Source: Tillus elongatus (lineage: Eukaryota > Arthropoda > Insecta > Coleoptera > Cleridae). Taken from it: a stretch of 64,000 nucleotides of DNA. Below are positions 44,328 through 56,301 of this stretch, piece by piece. Position 1 is the first letter of the stretch. Each line of letters begins with the position of its first letter. The position numbers were made by a program, and so were the translations under genes. The stretch is taken from positions 19,468,539 to 19,532,538 of the forward strand of contig OZ023267.1 in NCBI GenBank assembly GCA_964006375.1. Direction: 5' to 3'. The notes below the pieces were generated by a model. The model ran no database searches and was not told where the DNA came from. It saw only the letters and a list, made by a program, of their open reading frames with translations.

Positions 44328-44404
<77 letters not shown>
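44138..44404 (+). repeat. TA-core repeat, left arm plus (TA)n
   Basis: Starts ACGCAGCAAGTGCGCTATGG and runs via TTATCGGTGTGATACATA into (TA)n (about 44337-44403). Compared with 31881-32766 it lacks the internal tandem units. The right arm is absent. Confidence 0.75.
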
Positions 44405-44406
<2 letters not shown>

Positions 44407-44516
44407 TTAAAATTTTAATTATAGGATATATATTATTGTTATTATTGTTTTTAATTTTTTTTATTAAATTTTATCTGTAAAATACTCTCTGAACTGTATT
44501 GTAAATGTGTGTGTAT

Positions 44517-44617
<101 letters not shown>

Positions 44618-44639
44618 ATGACTTACACCTTGGTGTATC

Positions 44640-46243
44640 CACCTGTGCTTTTACTGCTGCCCGAGACCTAAATAAATTTATAGCATGGACGAAATTAACT
44701 TACTCCTAAAACAGGGAGCTTATTTAGCTAGTAGGTTCAAGTCCTATCAAAATTTTTATTATTATTTCCAAAAGTATGATTAAATTTTTTAAATTTTGCC
44801 CTATGATCTTTACTCAAAATGCTTATAAATATATGTTAAAGAAAATAAAGCAAAGGTCCTTATACGCTCACAGAACTTAAATATTTATTAAATTAACATA
44901 TATGACAAAAACCTAAACCTTATGTATTATTTATATCTATTTGAATTTTACACTATAAAAGGGAAAGAAAAAAAATATTTTAACGGTACCGACACCTATT
45001 GGTGTTTGTATTAATTCCACCGTATTGTGGCACTTAGTCAATAGACACAGAGTTCCACGCTGACTATCAGTTACAGCCAAAAGATGGCCCCCTTGCCTCT
45101 GCAACTATCTTGAATTTGTCGTATAAAAACCAAAGCACAGTTTATGTACTTATTTTTTTTAGCGAGTTTTATTACTCCTTTTATTTTTACACTACTCACT
45201 CAGACTATTGCCTCTGCTGCCTCTCCTATATTTGCTGAGTCGGATTATCGGATCAGAGACCCTGTAGATTTTTGTATCCTGTAGTCTAAACTTTCTCCTC
45301 TTGCTACTATCCCTTTTCAAACCCCTTCTATCTAAATTCTCAAACTATATCCTTATTACCAAAATTCCCATCTAATAATTTAATGACAATTTCAATCTTT
45401 TTTCATCTCAAAAATTTTCAATCTGATGATTTTATCCAAACTTTTTCCCTCTGTTTATTTTTTTTCTTCGTAACCCGCGTAACTAATTAAAAAAACTGCT
45501 ATCTGCCTTCTTTCAAATAAAATATCCTAACAAATTTTTAACACAATAATTCTTTTCCACCATCTCCTCGGATACATACTTCTCATTGTTGTTACTCAAT
45601 GACAGAATAATTAACCTAACTATAATTTTAGTGTCAGTTTGACGTCTGTCTTAAATAAAAACAGCTGACTTACATCTAGGTTATGACATGACATTCCTAA
45701 ATTTATCACTCAAATTTTGACATCTTACTATTCTTAAAGCTAACAACAATAACACCATAAATTCCCTAATTCTACTCAACATGAACATCTTAACCTACCT
45801 AAAAACTACTTATACAGTTTGTATTGTCCATTATTTACATTCTCTTGCTTTATAGTCTTTGTATTTTATATCTAGATTACATGACATTCTTACTTTTAGC
45901 AAACAATATCCTTAATTGTAACAAACAATAACATCTTGAATTACATAACAGCTAGCAAACAATAATACCTTAAACTATCTAATTAAACTTGTCATACATT
46001 CCTAATGTTCAACACATTTACACTTGTCTTGCCTCCTTTTAACACATATATATGTCGTAATCAATTTTGATTGAATTTTTTATATCAGGTCTTACGTTAT
46101 GCCTGTAAAAATGATTATTATTTTCGCTGGCAAGACATTGCACACACCAGAAGTAAGTTTTTGTTTGTGTTTAGTATAATTTGTGGTAAAATGTGTTTAT
46201 GTATGTGTATATATGTATATGTGGCCCCCTTTAGTAACCATAT

Positions 46244-46246
<3 letters not shown>
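44640..46246. other. No gene recognised
   Basis: AT-rich 1.6-kb stretch, pyrimidine-biased on the plus strand around 45170-45600. No coding or repeat signal supported. Confidence 0.5.
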
Positions 46247-46335
<89 letters not shown>

Positions 46336-46480
46336 ATATAAAAATTGAAACTGACCCCGGATATGGGTTCTAGGGGTCCTAGTTCGCGCTCCTTTGCAAA
46401 ATTTTTTTTAAAATTCAAAAGTTGGGATCTCCCCATTAGTGAATTTTTTCTACGAAAATTAACTAAAAGTTTTGTGGTTG
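46247..46480 (+). repeat. (TA)n plus right arm of a TA-core repeat
   Basis: (TA)n at 46247-46331, then AAACATATAAAAATTGAAAC, the GGGTTCTAGGGGTCC arm and the hairpin end TTAGTGAATTTTTT/ACGAAAATTAACTAA. Confidence 0.78.
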
Positions 46481-46630
46481 TGACTGAATTTTCTTAAAAT
46501 GCAACCAAAACTACAGTGGCGTGCAGATTTCAGGGGGATACAAAAAATCATATTTTGTTCAATGGGATACCCTGTGTATTATTAAATTTTTGAAATCATC
46601 TTTTTTTCCTGATTTCAAACAAAGTTCGGG

Positions 46631-47140
46631 GCGCAGCAAGTGCATTATAGTAGTGAATTTTCATAAGACTTGTACATTATTAGTAAGGTATATTATTAAA
46701 ACTAATTCCTTAAACTTAAATGGATCTTGGAGATTGGTTTTAGACGTCACAGTAAGCGATTATTACAAGAGATTTATATTTTCTATGGAGCTAGAAAATT
46801 GAAATATGGTACATATATGTAAGTACTGCAAGTAGCATTAAAAATTGTGTTACAAATTTCATTAAAGTTACAAAAGTTTTCCAGAAAAAAATGAATTATT
46901 TACAAACGGAATGTACCTGCCATATTATCAATATGGCAAGTATTTTTCCTTATTACTTGCTTGGATGGTTTTGTTCTAGTCAACCCAATCGAACTAGTTT
47001 CTGCAAAGAAAACAACCAAAAAGGTATCTTACATAGGTTTTACTATGGCTCAAGATTGAATATTATAGATTAATGGGAAATTGAGTTATCGGATTTGAAA
47101 TCTTTTTACGAAAATTCTCTACCACAACGTACTTGCTGCA
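46631..47140. mobile_element. MITE with ACGCAG-family terminal inverted repeats
   Basis: Left GCGCAGCAAGTGCATTATAG with TAGTGAATTTTCATA; right GAAAATTCTCTACCACAACG with TACTTGCTGC. About 510 bp, diverged, no ORF. Confidence 0.7.
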
Positions 47141-47916
47141 CCCAGACCCTCTTCATCGTTTATTTACTGTTGCTGTATCCACACTTGTTTAAATGATAAA
47201 ATATTGTAGTTCTCTATGTGAGACTGGCAAACAAGGCAACATCAAATTCATTTTTTTTAAACATAAGTTGAAAATCTTGGTTCGCGGCTTCGTCACGTGG
47301 GTTCTCCTCCCCCTTCTACATGCCTACAACCACCCTCAATGCATTAACAAGAACAATATAAACAAGAAAAATTTCTTCGGAACAACCCCCAAGAAAGTTG
47401 CGGGACCTGCTGTGAATAAGGGTTCTGGGCGAAGTAAACAGGATTTTAAGGAAGTATAGCTGCAAAATGGGTAAAAGGTAGCTTATAGAAGTCCAACTAA
47501 GTTGTTTTTTCGAACTTTCTGCTCACATTTCCTTTTTATCTTCTTTCCCGCACAGCGCCCCTATTCACTCCTGGTCTTGTAACTTTCTTAGGGGCCATTT
47601 GCAAGAAATTTTTCTTGTGGTATGTGCATTCAGAAAGGGTTTTAATTTAATTTTTATTTCCAAAAGGGACTACTATTTGTTATAACCTTAGAATATAGGT
47701 AGTTGTTTTATATTCTAAAATTCTAAGGTATTAGCGGAGTCGGTTTCGAGGTTATTCGCAGAACGTACACGTTTCTCTCATGACTCCTGTTACCGAACAA
47801 ATGACAAATAGTGGTGTTGTCAGATTAATCTAGAGAGATGGAGATGGCATTTAAATACCGTGAAAATAGGAAGCTTAATATTTATACATAATAAAACGTA
47901 GTTCTAGATTGCTTTA

Positions 47917-48262
47917 AGAACCTCGGTGGTGTGCCTCTGAACCTAAGGGTACTGGGTTCGATCCGAGGGTACTCCTTTCACTTTTTCAGTATAAACTGTA
48001 ACATTAACATCAACCGAGGTTCTGGCATTGTATTTGAGCAAGTTGAATGTCTGCACGTTCCGCCCTTCGGAGGGGGCCTATAGCCGTCGGTTCCGTGTCC
48101 ATGCGATGATGGGTACGTTAAATATCCCTACCATCCTTACAGAAAGGCAAGGGTTCGGCAAAATTTCAAGGATATTGAGGTGAACCTGCTCCCTGGCGTC
48201 GGTGATTGGTCATAGTCGCGGAAATAGGCCCACGTTAAAGAAACAAAACACACACACACACA
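47917..48262 (+). repeat. tRNA-derived SINE, A box deleted
   Basis: GAACCTCGGTGG is followed directly by TGTGCCTCTGAACC, so about 14 bp including much of the A box are missing. The B-box-like GGTTCGATCC and the 3' end GTTAAAGAAACA with CA tail remain. TAGATT-type words flank it imperfectly. Confidence 0.82.
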
Positions 48263-49084
48263 TAGATTTCGTTTATACAAATTGAATCAGTTTCATTAAA
48301 ATTTTTATTTATTTATATTTTTCTGATATCTACACATATAGATGAGAGTTGTCGTAAATGGCAACCTCGTCGATTGTTTATTGTGACATATTTTAGTAGC
48401 GTGTTCGTTTAAAACTTAATTTGGAGATTTTGTTTGCAATGGCAGCGGAGCCCTGATTTATCTGTCTGATCTTGTCTAATTACAGGCATCCATTTAGAGG
48501 TAATTTCAGGTCATATCGTAGATTATTGATTTTTTATTTAGTTATAATTCAAGATCTACTGAAGTAATCGAGTTCAAATCTGGCAGGTAGGGCCACTTGT
48601 ACAATGTGTACGTGCTTGTCAAGTTTTAGTTTAATATTTCTAGTAATTAACTACAAATATTGGAATTGATAATAGATCCGAAATTCGTGCAAAATTCTCG
48701 ATGAAATTTTTTTATGGATCAATGACCATTTGCTATATCTACGTCCCTGTAAATCAGAGAAATTAATTTCTGACACTTTTTTATCGCAGTCAAGGAGCTA
48801 AATTTGTGTGTGAACTTTTGTTGAACTATAGTGAAGCGTTCGGAAATTACAATAGAAAAAGTTATTCTCAGCTTTAACACCTCTCTGAAACAAAGCATTT
48901 TTGAATAAATGTTCCTATGAACCTATCTTTTCTAAATTAGTCAAGAAATACGCTCCTGAATTTTGTACATGTGATTAAAAAACAATCCCAAAAATGTGAT
49001 GGTCAAACTCAAAAATAACTTTTGTACTTACTTTCTATACAAATAAATGTAAAGTTACGGTGGGTTAATTCTTGAGGGGTGTGG
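48263..49084. other. No gene recognised
   Basis: AT-rich unassigned sequence. Confidence 0.5.
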
Positions 49085-49465
49085 TCTCTTAGCCTGGTCG
49101 TGCCCTGGTCACTCTCTTGATTGATCAACGCGTAATTTAGCTACCGGACTCCTAGAGGCTGGCTCCTCGTGCCACCGCTGGCGTGACTGTCGGCAATGGG
49201 AATAACGCCCAGAGCTGATGGTCTACTAAAGTCTCGCTCCCTCCCTTCGCAGGTGGTAGTGGAATTTTCCACGACCGAGGAGGTACCACCCCATGCATCA
49301 AGGGGCCGGTGAAGTCCCAACTGACGTTTCCAGTTCTGGTGTATGAGTCGGTTTTCCTTATAAGCAAAAATGATCATGGCTCCTCCTTGTGCAAAACATC
49401 CTGGAGGTAAAATACCCCTCCATTCGGATCTCCGCGAGAGGGGTGTACAGGGGGCGCCAACATGA

Positions 49466-50201
49466 AAATTCAACATATCCTTCTCGAATATATGTGGCCT
49501 AAATTCTAACCTGAACTCCGTCTACCATTTCCTCCAGGCTAATAGGCCCCAACTCCTCTTCCTCACCGAAACCCAAATCAGTGCCAAAACAGCCACTAAT
49601 CACCTTAATTTTCCGGGGTATGAGCTCCGTATTTCGTTTAGATTGCATTGAGGCGTGTGCGCATACGTCCGTAGCAATCTACCCTGCACCAGACTCCCCA
49701 ATTTAGAAGCTGGAAGAAAAGACATACTATGGATAAAACTCTCTCTCAGGGCTGCAACTAAATTCATCTGTCGCATTTACCGGTCACCTTCTGACAACAA
49801 CTTTGTCCAGCTCTTTGACTACCTTTCTGACAAAACCGACCATCTGATTTCTGAATGTCCTTCCTCCAAAGTCACTATTCTTGGTGACTTCAACGTCCAT
49901 AATAAGGAATGGCTAGGATCTTCAAAAACCGATCCACAAGGGAGAGCAGCGGAGGCCTTTGCAGTCAGCAACTATTTAGCCAATATGGTTCAGCAACCTA
50001 CTTACTTTCCTCGAATCCCAACACACAGCCCAAATCCCTTGGATCTCCTTCTTACTACAAATCCTGAATGCTATAAGATATCAGTCACCGCCCCCCTCGG
50101 TCGGTCAGACCATGGCATGGTCACCGCTTCCTGCGCAGTGCAACGAGAGGTCACACAGATATCACCTCCACGTATCGTTTGGCACTACAACTCCGCGAAC
50201 T
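49466..50201 (+). pseudogene. Jockey copy 1: APE endonuclease domain
   Basis: The frame reads FNISFSNICGLNSNLNSVYH (catalytic Asn block), LLFLTETQISAK (Glu), one stop near 49649, then GVCAYVRSNL, YRSPSDNNFVQLFDYL, VTILGDFNVHNKEWLG (catalytic Asp/Asn), PLDLLLTTNPE and GRSDHGMV (the SDH motif). All endonuclease signatures are present. A TAG after NSAN (near 50201) ends this frame, and the joining region to 50680 is frameshifted. Whether the ATG near 49462 starts ORF2 is uncertain because the frame shifts a few codons later. Confidence 0.88.
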
Positions 50202-50681
50202 AGGATGAAAAGCGAGATTACTTTTCCTCATTTCCATGGACTCCTGTCTGTTTCTCTCATCCTGACCCCTCAGATAACCCACAAAACGTCACCGAAATTA
50301 TCCAAGCTGGTATGGAATTATTTATTCCACGTACACAGAAAACCCTTCAGCCACTCAAAAGCCCTGGTTCTCTTAATCTTCTGAAAAGGCCAGACTTGAA
50401 AAGGTCAAAGCTCACAAAACACTTCTACACAATCCCAGTCAAGAAAACCGTCAAGCCTTTAACGACGCAAGAAACCGCTATATCCGCATACTTTCTGAGG
50501 CAAAAAAATCGGTTAATAACCACACAAAAACAAAGTCCTCTTAAGCACTAAGGGCAGCAAACCCTTCTGGACTCTTGCTAAATCTATTGGGAATAATTTC
50601 TGCAAGAGCACGTTCCCACCTCTTGTCTCAGGGGATGAAATTGTTTCTACCGCCCTGGGCAAGGCTGAACTTTTTGCCTCG

Positions 50682-51659
50682 TTGTTCGCCAGCAATTCTA
50701 CTTTCAACCCACCTCCATATGTTCAACCACCAACAGTCCCCAATGTCGCCCATAAAATGACGGACATCATTTTCAAAACTAAAAAGGTACGAAAGATGCT
50801 TTCTTCTCTTAATACCAGGAAAGCCTCTGGCCTTGACGAAATCCCAGCAATTGTTCTCAAAAAATGCGCACCAGAATTTGCTCCTGTTCTGACTCGTCTG
50901 TTTCAGACATCTTACAATAGAGGCATATTCCCTAGTAACTGGAAAACTGCTCGAGTACAACCCCTCCCCAAGAAAGGATCCAAAGCGCTTTCTAGCAACT
51001 ACAGGCCTATTTTTTTCCTTTCAGTCATCTCTAAAGTGTTGGAAAAGTATATAAACACTCAATTACTAAAATTTCTTGAAAAACACAGTCTAATCCACGA
51101 CAGGCAGTATGGATTCCGTCAGCGCAGATCAACTGCCGACCTCCTTTCCTTTGTCGACCATTCTTGGAACAAGTCTATGAAACTACACAGTGAATCCGAG
51201 ATTGTCGCTTTAGACATATCCAAAGCCTTCGACCAGGTCTGGCACGCAGCGCTGCTTAATAAACTACCGGCCTATGGCCTACCACCAAAACTATGTACCT
51301 GGACAGCAAACTTCCTCTCCAACCGGAGTATTTCTGTTGTTGTGGATGGCCATTCCCCTAAACTATATCCAATTAATGCAGGAGTTCCTCAAGGTTCAGC
51401 TTTAACCCCTAATTTGTTTCTTCTCCACATCAATGACCTCCTCTCTAGCAAATCCAACCCAGTTCACAGTTACGCGGACGACAGCACCCTCCACTCATAT
51501 ATGCAATATTCTAAGCCTGTCTCTTTGGCCCAACTAGATGAGGATCGCAGACACATAGAGGATTCTGCCTCCGTGGAGCTCCAAAAAATATTAGACTGGG
51601 GAAGTAGAAATCTTGTACAATTCAACCCCACCAAATCTGTCTTGCTTTATTTCTCATAA
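50682..51659 (+). pseudogene. Jockey copy 1: reverse transcriptase domain
   Basis: A 325-codon open frame holding the palm and fingers: NTRKASGLDEIPAIVLKK, YRPIFFLSVISKVLEK, RQYGFRQRRSTADLL, motif A VALDISKAFDQVWHAALL, motif B AGVPQGSALTPNLFLLHIND, and the catalytic YADDSTLHS (near 51470-51495). The frame then breaks at about 51640; the thumb and C-terminal part (SFSLVGISVDRNLNWHQHV, KYFSPANLYTLY) continue in another frame at 51613-52050. Catalytic residues are intact, but the protein as a whole is not. Confidence 0.9.
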
Positions 51660-52345
51660 AAGATACACCAGCTCTGGAACCATCACAACGAACAACCAAG
51701 TTATTCAAAGTAATGAGTCCTTTTCACTTGTTGGCATTTCTGTGGATCGAAATCTCAATTGGCACCAACATGTCACATCAATTGCAGAAGCGGCTGCTAA
51801 GAAATTAGGTTTCCTCTTCCAGGCTCGCAAATACTTTTCACCAGCTAATCTATATACCTTATATACTTCACAAATAAGGCCAAACCTCGAATACTGCACA
51901 TCTGAGGTGCCGCTGCCGCTTCTACACTCGCTACCCTGGACCCCATTCAGAAGAGAGATATACGTCTCATTGGTGACCCTACCCTCACCCAAAGGCTGCC
52001 ATCCCTTGCCCACCGATGTGCCGTTGGTGACCTCTCTCTCTCTTTTATAGATATCTGCACGGCAGTGCTCAGAGGAGCTTTCCTCCATAGTTCCTCCACC
52101 TGCTGCCCCCAACAGATCTACCAGGAGAACAGGGCGAATGCACCCTTTTACTGTCCAGGTCACCAGACATAGAACATCTTGTTATGCCCGCTCTTTTGTC
52201 CCGAGGAGGAGTTGTGGAATTCCTTGCCGGCACATGTTTTTCCTTCTCCTCCGAGCCTCCAAACCTTCAAGTCCAGAATTAACAAGTTGCCTCTTTCCTC
52301 CTTGTCGACACCCACGGTACGATATTATTTAGGCTGTAAGTCCTC
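51613..52345 (+). pseudogene. Jockey copy 1: thumb and C-terminal region
   Basis: Continuation of ORF2 after a frameshift: SHKRYTSSGTITTNNQVIQS, NWHQHVTSIAEAAAKKLGFL, QIRPNLEY, then further frameshifts. The region ends with a part like RTSCYARSFVPR and the 3' UTR. Compared with copy 2, a short deletion follows QIRPNLEYC. Confidence 0.8.
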
Positions 52346-52378
52346 GTGGTGTGTTGTTGAAATAAAAAATAAAAAAAG

Positions 52379-52754
52379 AGTGGATGTTATATCTTGTGTG
52401 GATCACCTGTACTATTCAAGTGTGAATTATTGCTTTCGTTTGAGTGTTAGTGAAACATTTATCGTAAACCAAGTCATTCCAAAACGATCGTAAACTTTCC
52501 TGGTTGATTTTCGATTTATTTGCTATAAATTCTTGCGTTTGTCAACAATTTACATTATTAATTTCGTTTCGTTACAAATCGGCTGATTTGTCTATAATTT
52601 GGACACACACCTACATTGATTATATTAGCAGAATTACTCGAAAAATTATTTTATGATAAATTAATATCATAACAAACCTTCATGGACTGGTAATTTTAAC
52701 AAGGTGCTATTGGTTTACATGAGGTAAATGCGTCAGATATCTGAATAATTCACT

Positions 52755-52798
<44 letters not shown>

Positions 52799-53250
52799 AC
52801 TACGTCTGTAGGTATTTTTGTTATATCAGAGCATGTAGACTAGTGATTTACAACCTAACAACAGAAATACATAAAATTCAGATTAATTCGATCATTTCCT
52901 TTTACCGTGAAACATTGATTTTCACACAAATATACATTTTCAATTAAAATTTTACAGTTCCAATGAACACAATAAATTATTTATCATTCCGCATTAGTTC
53001 TTTGTCAACAATTTGTCTACTAAAATTATTTGTAGCAAGCCATGGTTCATTATTGAGAGTCCAGCTTTCTGTCGCATACATTATAACGCTTGATACCTAT
53101 GACTTGATGAACCTTCAAGTTAAAATATTAATTAGCGAGATTACTTTTTGTAAAACTCAATTCAGTCAATCTATCTTGTTAGTTAATTAACTATTTAGCA
53201 GTTTCTAGCACGGAAATTTCTATGCTTGCACTTGTGTTACCTATTAATGT
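52379..53250. other. Spacer between Jockey copy 1 and the piggyBac element
   Basis: AT-rich, with a (GT)n run at 52757-52790 passing into TATATA. No gene recognised. Confidence 0.55.
52757..52799. repeat. (GT)n microsatellite
   Basis: About 17 GT units followed by a short TA run. Confidence 0.95.
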
Positions 53251-53460
53251 TTAACCCAATACTACCTACCGTATGATTTATCATACTTAGGTTATGTGTG
53301 TTTTAACTGAATTTGAGAGGCACTGTGCATGTGTTATCTACCTTGTATGAACATAATTCAGTGAGTAATAGTGGACTCAAGTCCGTACTAAGATTTCTAA
53401 ACGAACTATTGTGACAGTAAGCAAGAGTTTAGTGTTTTGCTTTGGACATAGGACATAAAA

Positions 53461-53471
53461 ATGAGTCTCAT
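53461..53471 (+). other. Proposed 11-bp first coding exon of the piggyBac transposase
   Basis: ATGAGTCTCAT followed by GTAAGG, a good splice donor. Its phase (two bases of a codon) fits exactly with the acceptor at 56300-56301 (TTTTCTTTTTAG), giving a start M-S-L-M-K-K-N-Y-N-P-S-D-P. The fit is inferred; no transcript evidence is available. Confidence 0.45.
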
Positions 53472-53635
53472 GTAAGGTTATGTTCATTTTCATTCAATTT
53501 ACTGATTGTTACATCGATTTTGCAATGTAACTTTGTTTTATATTGAAGACTCAACATATTTAAGCCTGAATGAGGGCAAATATATTTTTGGTTCTCTTTT
53601 GTACATAAAAAATTGAGGTATGTTAAATCATACAT

Positions 53636-55899
53636 GCATTTACCGGTCACCTTCTGACAACAACTTTGTCCAGCTCTTTGACTACCTTTCTGAAAAAACC
53701 GACTATCTGATTTCTGAATATCCTTCCTCCGAGGTCACTATTCTTGGTGACTTCAATGTCCATAATAAGGAATGGCTAGGATCTTCAAAAACCGATCCAC
53801 AAGGGAGAGCAGCGGAGGCCTTTGCAGTCAGCAATTCTTTAGCCAATATGGTTCAGCAACCTACTTACTTTCCTCGTATCCCAACACACAGCTCAAATCC
53901 CTTGGATCTCCTTCTTACTACACAACCTGAATGCTATAAGATATCAGTCACCACCCCCCTTGGTCGCTCAGACCACGGCATGGTCACTGCTTCCTGCGCA
54001 ATGCAACCCGAGGTCACAGAGTCATCACACCCACGTATCGTTTGGCACTACAACTCCGCAAACTGGGACGAAATGCGAGATGACTTTTCCTCATTTCCAT
54101 GGGCGTCTGTCTGTTTCTCTCATCCTGACCGCTCTGATATCTCACAAAACGTCACCGAAATTATCCAAGCTGGCATGGAATTATTTATCCCACGTACACA
54201 GAAAACCTTTTCAGCCACTCAAAAGCTCTGGTTCTCTAAATCCTGTGACAAGGCCAGACTTGAAAAGGTCAAAGCTCACAAAACTCTTCTACACAATCCC
54301 AGTCAAGAAAATCGTCAAGCATTTAACGACGCAAGAAACCGCTATGTCCGCATTCTTTCTGAGGCAAAAAGCTCGTTTAATAACCACATCAAAAACAAAG
54401 TCCTCTTAAGCTCCAACGGCGGCAAACCCTTCTGGACTCTTGCTAAATCTATTGGGAATAATTTCTGCAAAAGCACATTCCCACCTCTTGTCTCAGGGGA
54501 TGAAATTGTTTCTACCGCCCTGGGCAAGGCTGAACTTTTTGCTTCGGTGTTCGCCGGCAATTCTACTCTCAACCCACCTCCAAATGTTCAACCACCAACA
54601 GTCCCCAATGTCGCGCATAAAATGACGGATATCATTTTTAAAACTAAAAAGGTACGAAAGATGTTCTCTTCTCTTAATACCAGGAAAGCCTCTGGCCTTG
54701 ACGAGATCCTAGCAATTGTTCTCAAAAAATGCGCACCAGAGCTTGCTCCTGTCCTGACTCGTCTGTTTCAGATATCTTATAATAAAGGCATATTCCCTAG
54801 TAACTGGAAAACTGCTCGAGTACAACCCATCCCCAAGAAAGGTTCCAAAGCGCTTCCCATCAACTACAGGCCCATTTCTCTCCTTTCAGTCGTCTCTAAA
54901 GTGATGGAAAAGTAAATAAACACCGAATTACTAAAATTTCCTGAAAAACACAGTCTAATCCACGACAGGCAGTATGGATTCCGTCAGCGCAGATCGACTG
55001 CCGACCTCATTTCCTTTGTCACCCATTCTTGGAACAAGTCTATGGAACAACACGGTGAATCCCAGATTGTTGCTCTAGACATATCCAAAGCATTCGACCA
55101 GGTCTGACACGCAGCGCTGCTTAATAAACTTCCGGCCTATGGCCTACCACCAAAACTCTGTATGTGGACAGCAAATTTCCTCTCCAACAGGAGCATATCT
55201 GTTGTTGTGGATGGCCATTCCTCTAAACTGTATCCAATTAATGCAGGAGTTCCTCAAGGTTCAGCTTTAGCCCCTACTTTGTTTCTTCTCCACATCAATG
55301 ACCTCCTCTCGAGCACATCCAACTCAGTTTACAGCTACGCGGACGACAGCACCCTCCATTCAAATATACAATATTCTAAGCCTGTCTCTTTAGCCCAATT
55401 AGATGAGGATCGCAGACTCATGGAGGGTTCTGTCTCCGTGGATCTCCAAAAAATATTAGACTGGGGAAGTAGAAATCTTGTACAATTCAACCCCACCAAA
55501 ACTAAGTCTTGCTTTCTTTCTCACAAGAGATACACCAGCCCTAGACCCATCACAATGAACAACCAAGTTATTCAAAGTAATGAGTCCTTTTCTCTTGTTG
55601 GTATTTCTGTGGATCGAAGTCTTAATTGGCACCAACATGTCACATCAATTGCAGAAGCGGCTGCTAAGAAATTAGGTTTCCTCTTCCGGGCTCGCAAATA
55701 CTTTTCACCAGCTAATCTCTATACCTTATATACTTCACAAATAAGGCCAAACCTCTAATACTGCTCCCACATCTGGGGTGCGGCTGCCGCTTTTACACTC
55801 GCTATCCTGGACTCCATTCAAAAGAGAGCTATACGTCTCATCGGTGACCCTACCCTCACCCAAAGGCTGCCATCCCTTGCCCACCGACGTGCCGTTGGT

Positions 55900-55938
<39 letters not shown>

Positions 55939-56268
55939 TAAATATCTGCACGGGCACTGCTCAGAGGAGCTTTCCTCCATAGTTCCCCTACCTGCTGCCC
56001 CCAACAGATCTACCAGGGGAACAGAGCGAATGCACCCTTTTACTGTCCAGGTCACCAGACATAGAACATCTTGTTATGCCGGCTCTTTTGTCCCGAGGAC
56101 TTCCAAGTTGTGGAATTCCTTGCCGGCACATGTTTTTCCTTCTCCTCCGAACCTCCAAACCTTCAAGTCCAGAATTAACAAGCTGCCTCTTTCCTCCTTG
56201 TCAACACCCACGGTACGATAGTATTTAGGCTGTAAGCCCTCGTGGTGTGTTGTTGAAATTAAAAAAAA
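53636..56268 (+). pseudogene. Jockey-family LINE, copy 2 (inside the piggyBac)
   Basis: 5'-truncated within the endonuclease domain: starts with YRSPSDNNFVQLFDYL, then TILGDFNVHNKEWLG and GRSDHGMV. The reverse transcriptase follows in the same long frame to a TAA at about 54913 (KASGLDEILAIVLKK, YRPISLLSVVSKVMEK). After that come DISKAFDQV with TGA for Trp (near 55106), AGVPQGSALAPTLFLLHIND, YADDSTLHSNIQ, DRSLNWHQHV and a stop near 55757. A C-terminal frame at 55778-56221 and an A-rich tail to about 56268 complete it. The C-terminal part, missing from the fragment at 21223, is preserved. The insertion seems to lie in the intron of the piggyBac gene. Confidence 0.9.
55902..55934. repeat. (CT)n expansion inside Jockey copy 2
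   Basis: About 16 CT units where copy 1 has roughly 5 (near 52030). The run lies in the coding region (...GDLSLS...) and shifts or lengthens the frame. The fragment at 21223-22042 has an intermediate (GA)n run at about 21380-21396. Confidence 0.9.
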
Positions 56269-56301
56269 AACTGTAGGCGTTATTGAGTGTTTTCTTTTTA
56301 G

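Larger units (their letters stand above)
49085..52378 (+). mobile_element. Jockey-family LINE, copy 1 (near full-length ORF2)
   Basis: A GC-richer segment of about 3.3 kb. The 5' edge is uncertain; 49085-49465 looks like 5' UTR by base composition. ORF2 with APE endonuclease and reverse transcriptase follows, then a 3' UTR with TTTAGGCTGTAAGTCC and an A-rich tail at about 52360-52378. It shares the same ORF2 with copy 2 at 53636 and fragments at 21223 and 39348. The element is inactive because of stops and frameshifts. Confidence 0.88.

Noticed and set aside
49141..49476. 111-codon minus-strand frame
   Set aside because: It is antisense to the 5' region of Jockey copy 1 and has no recognisable motif.
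49466..51659. An active Jockey element
   Set aside because: Key motifs are intact, but an internal stop near 49649, a stop near 50201 and multiple frameshifts exclude a functional ORF2.
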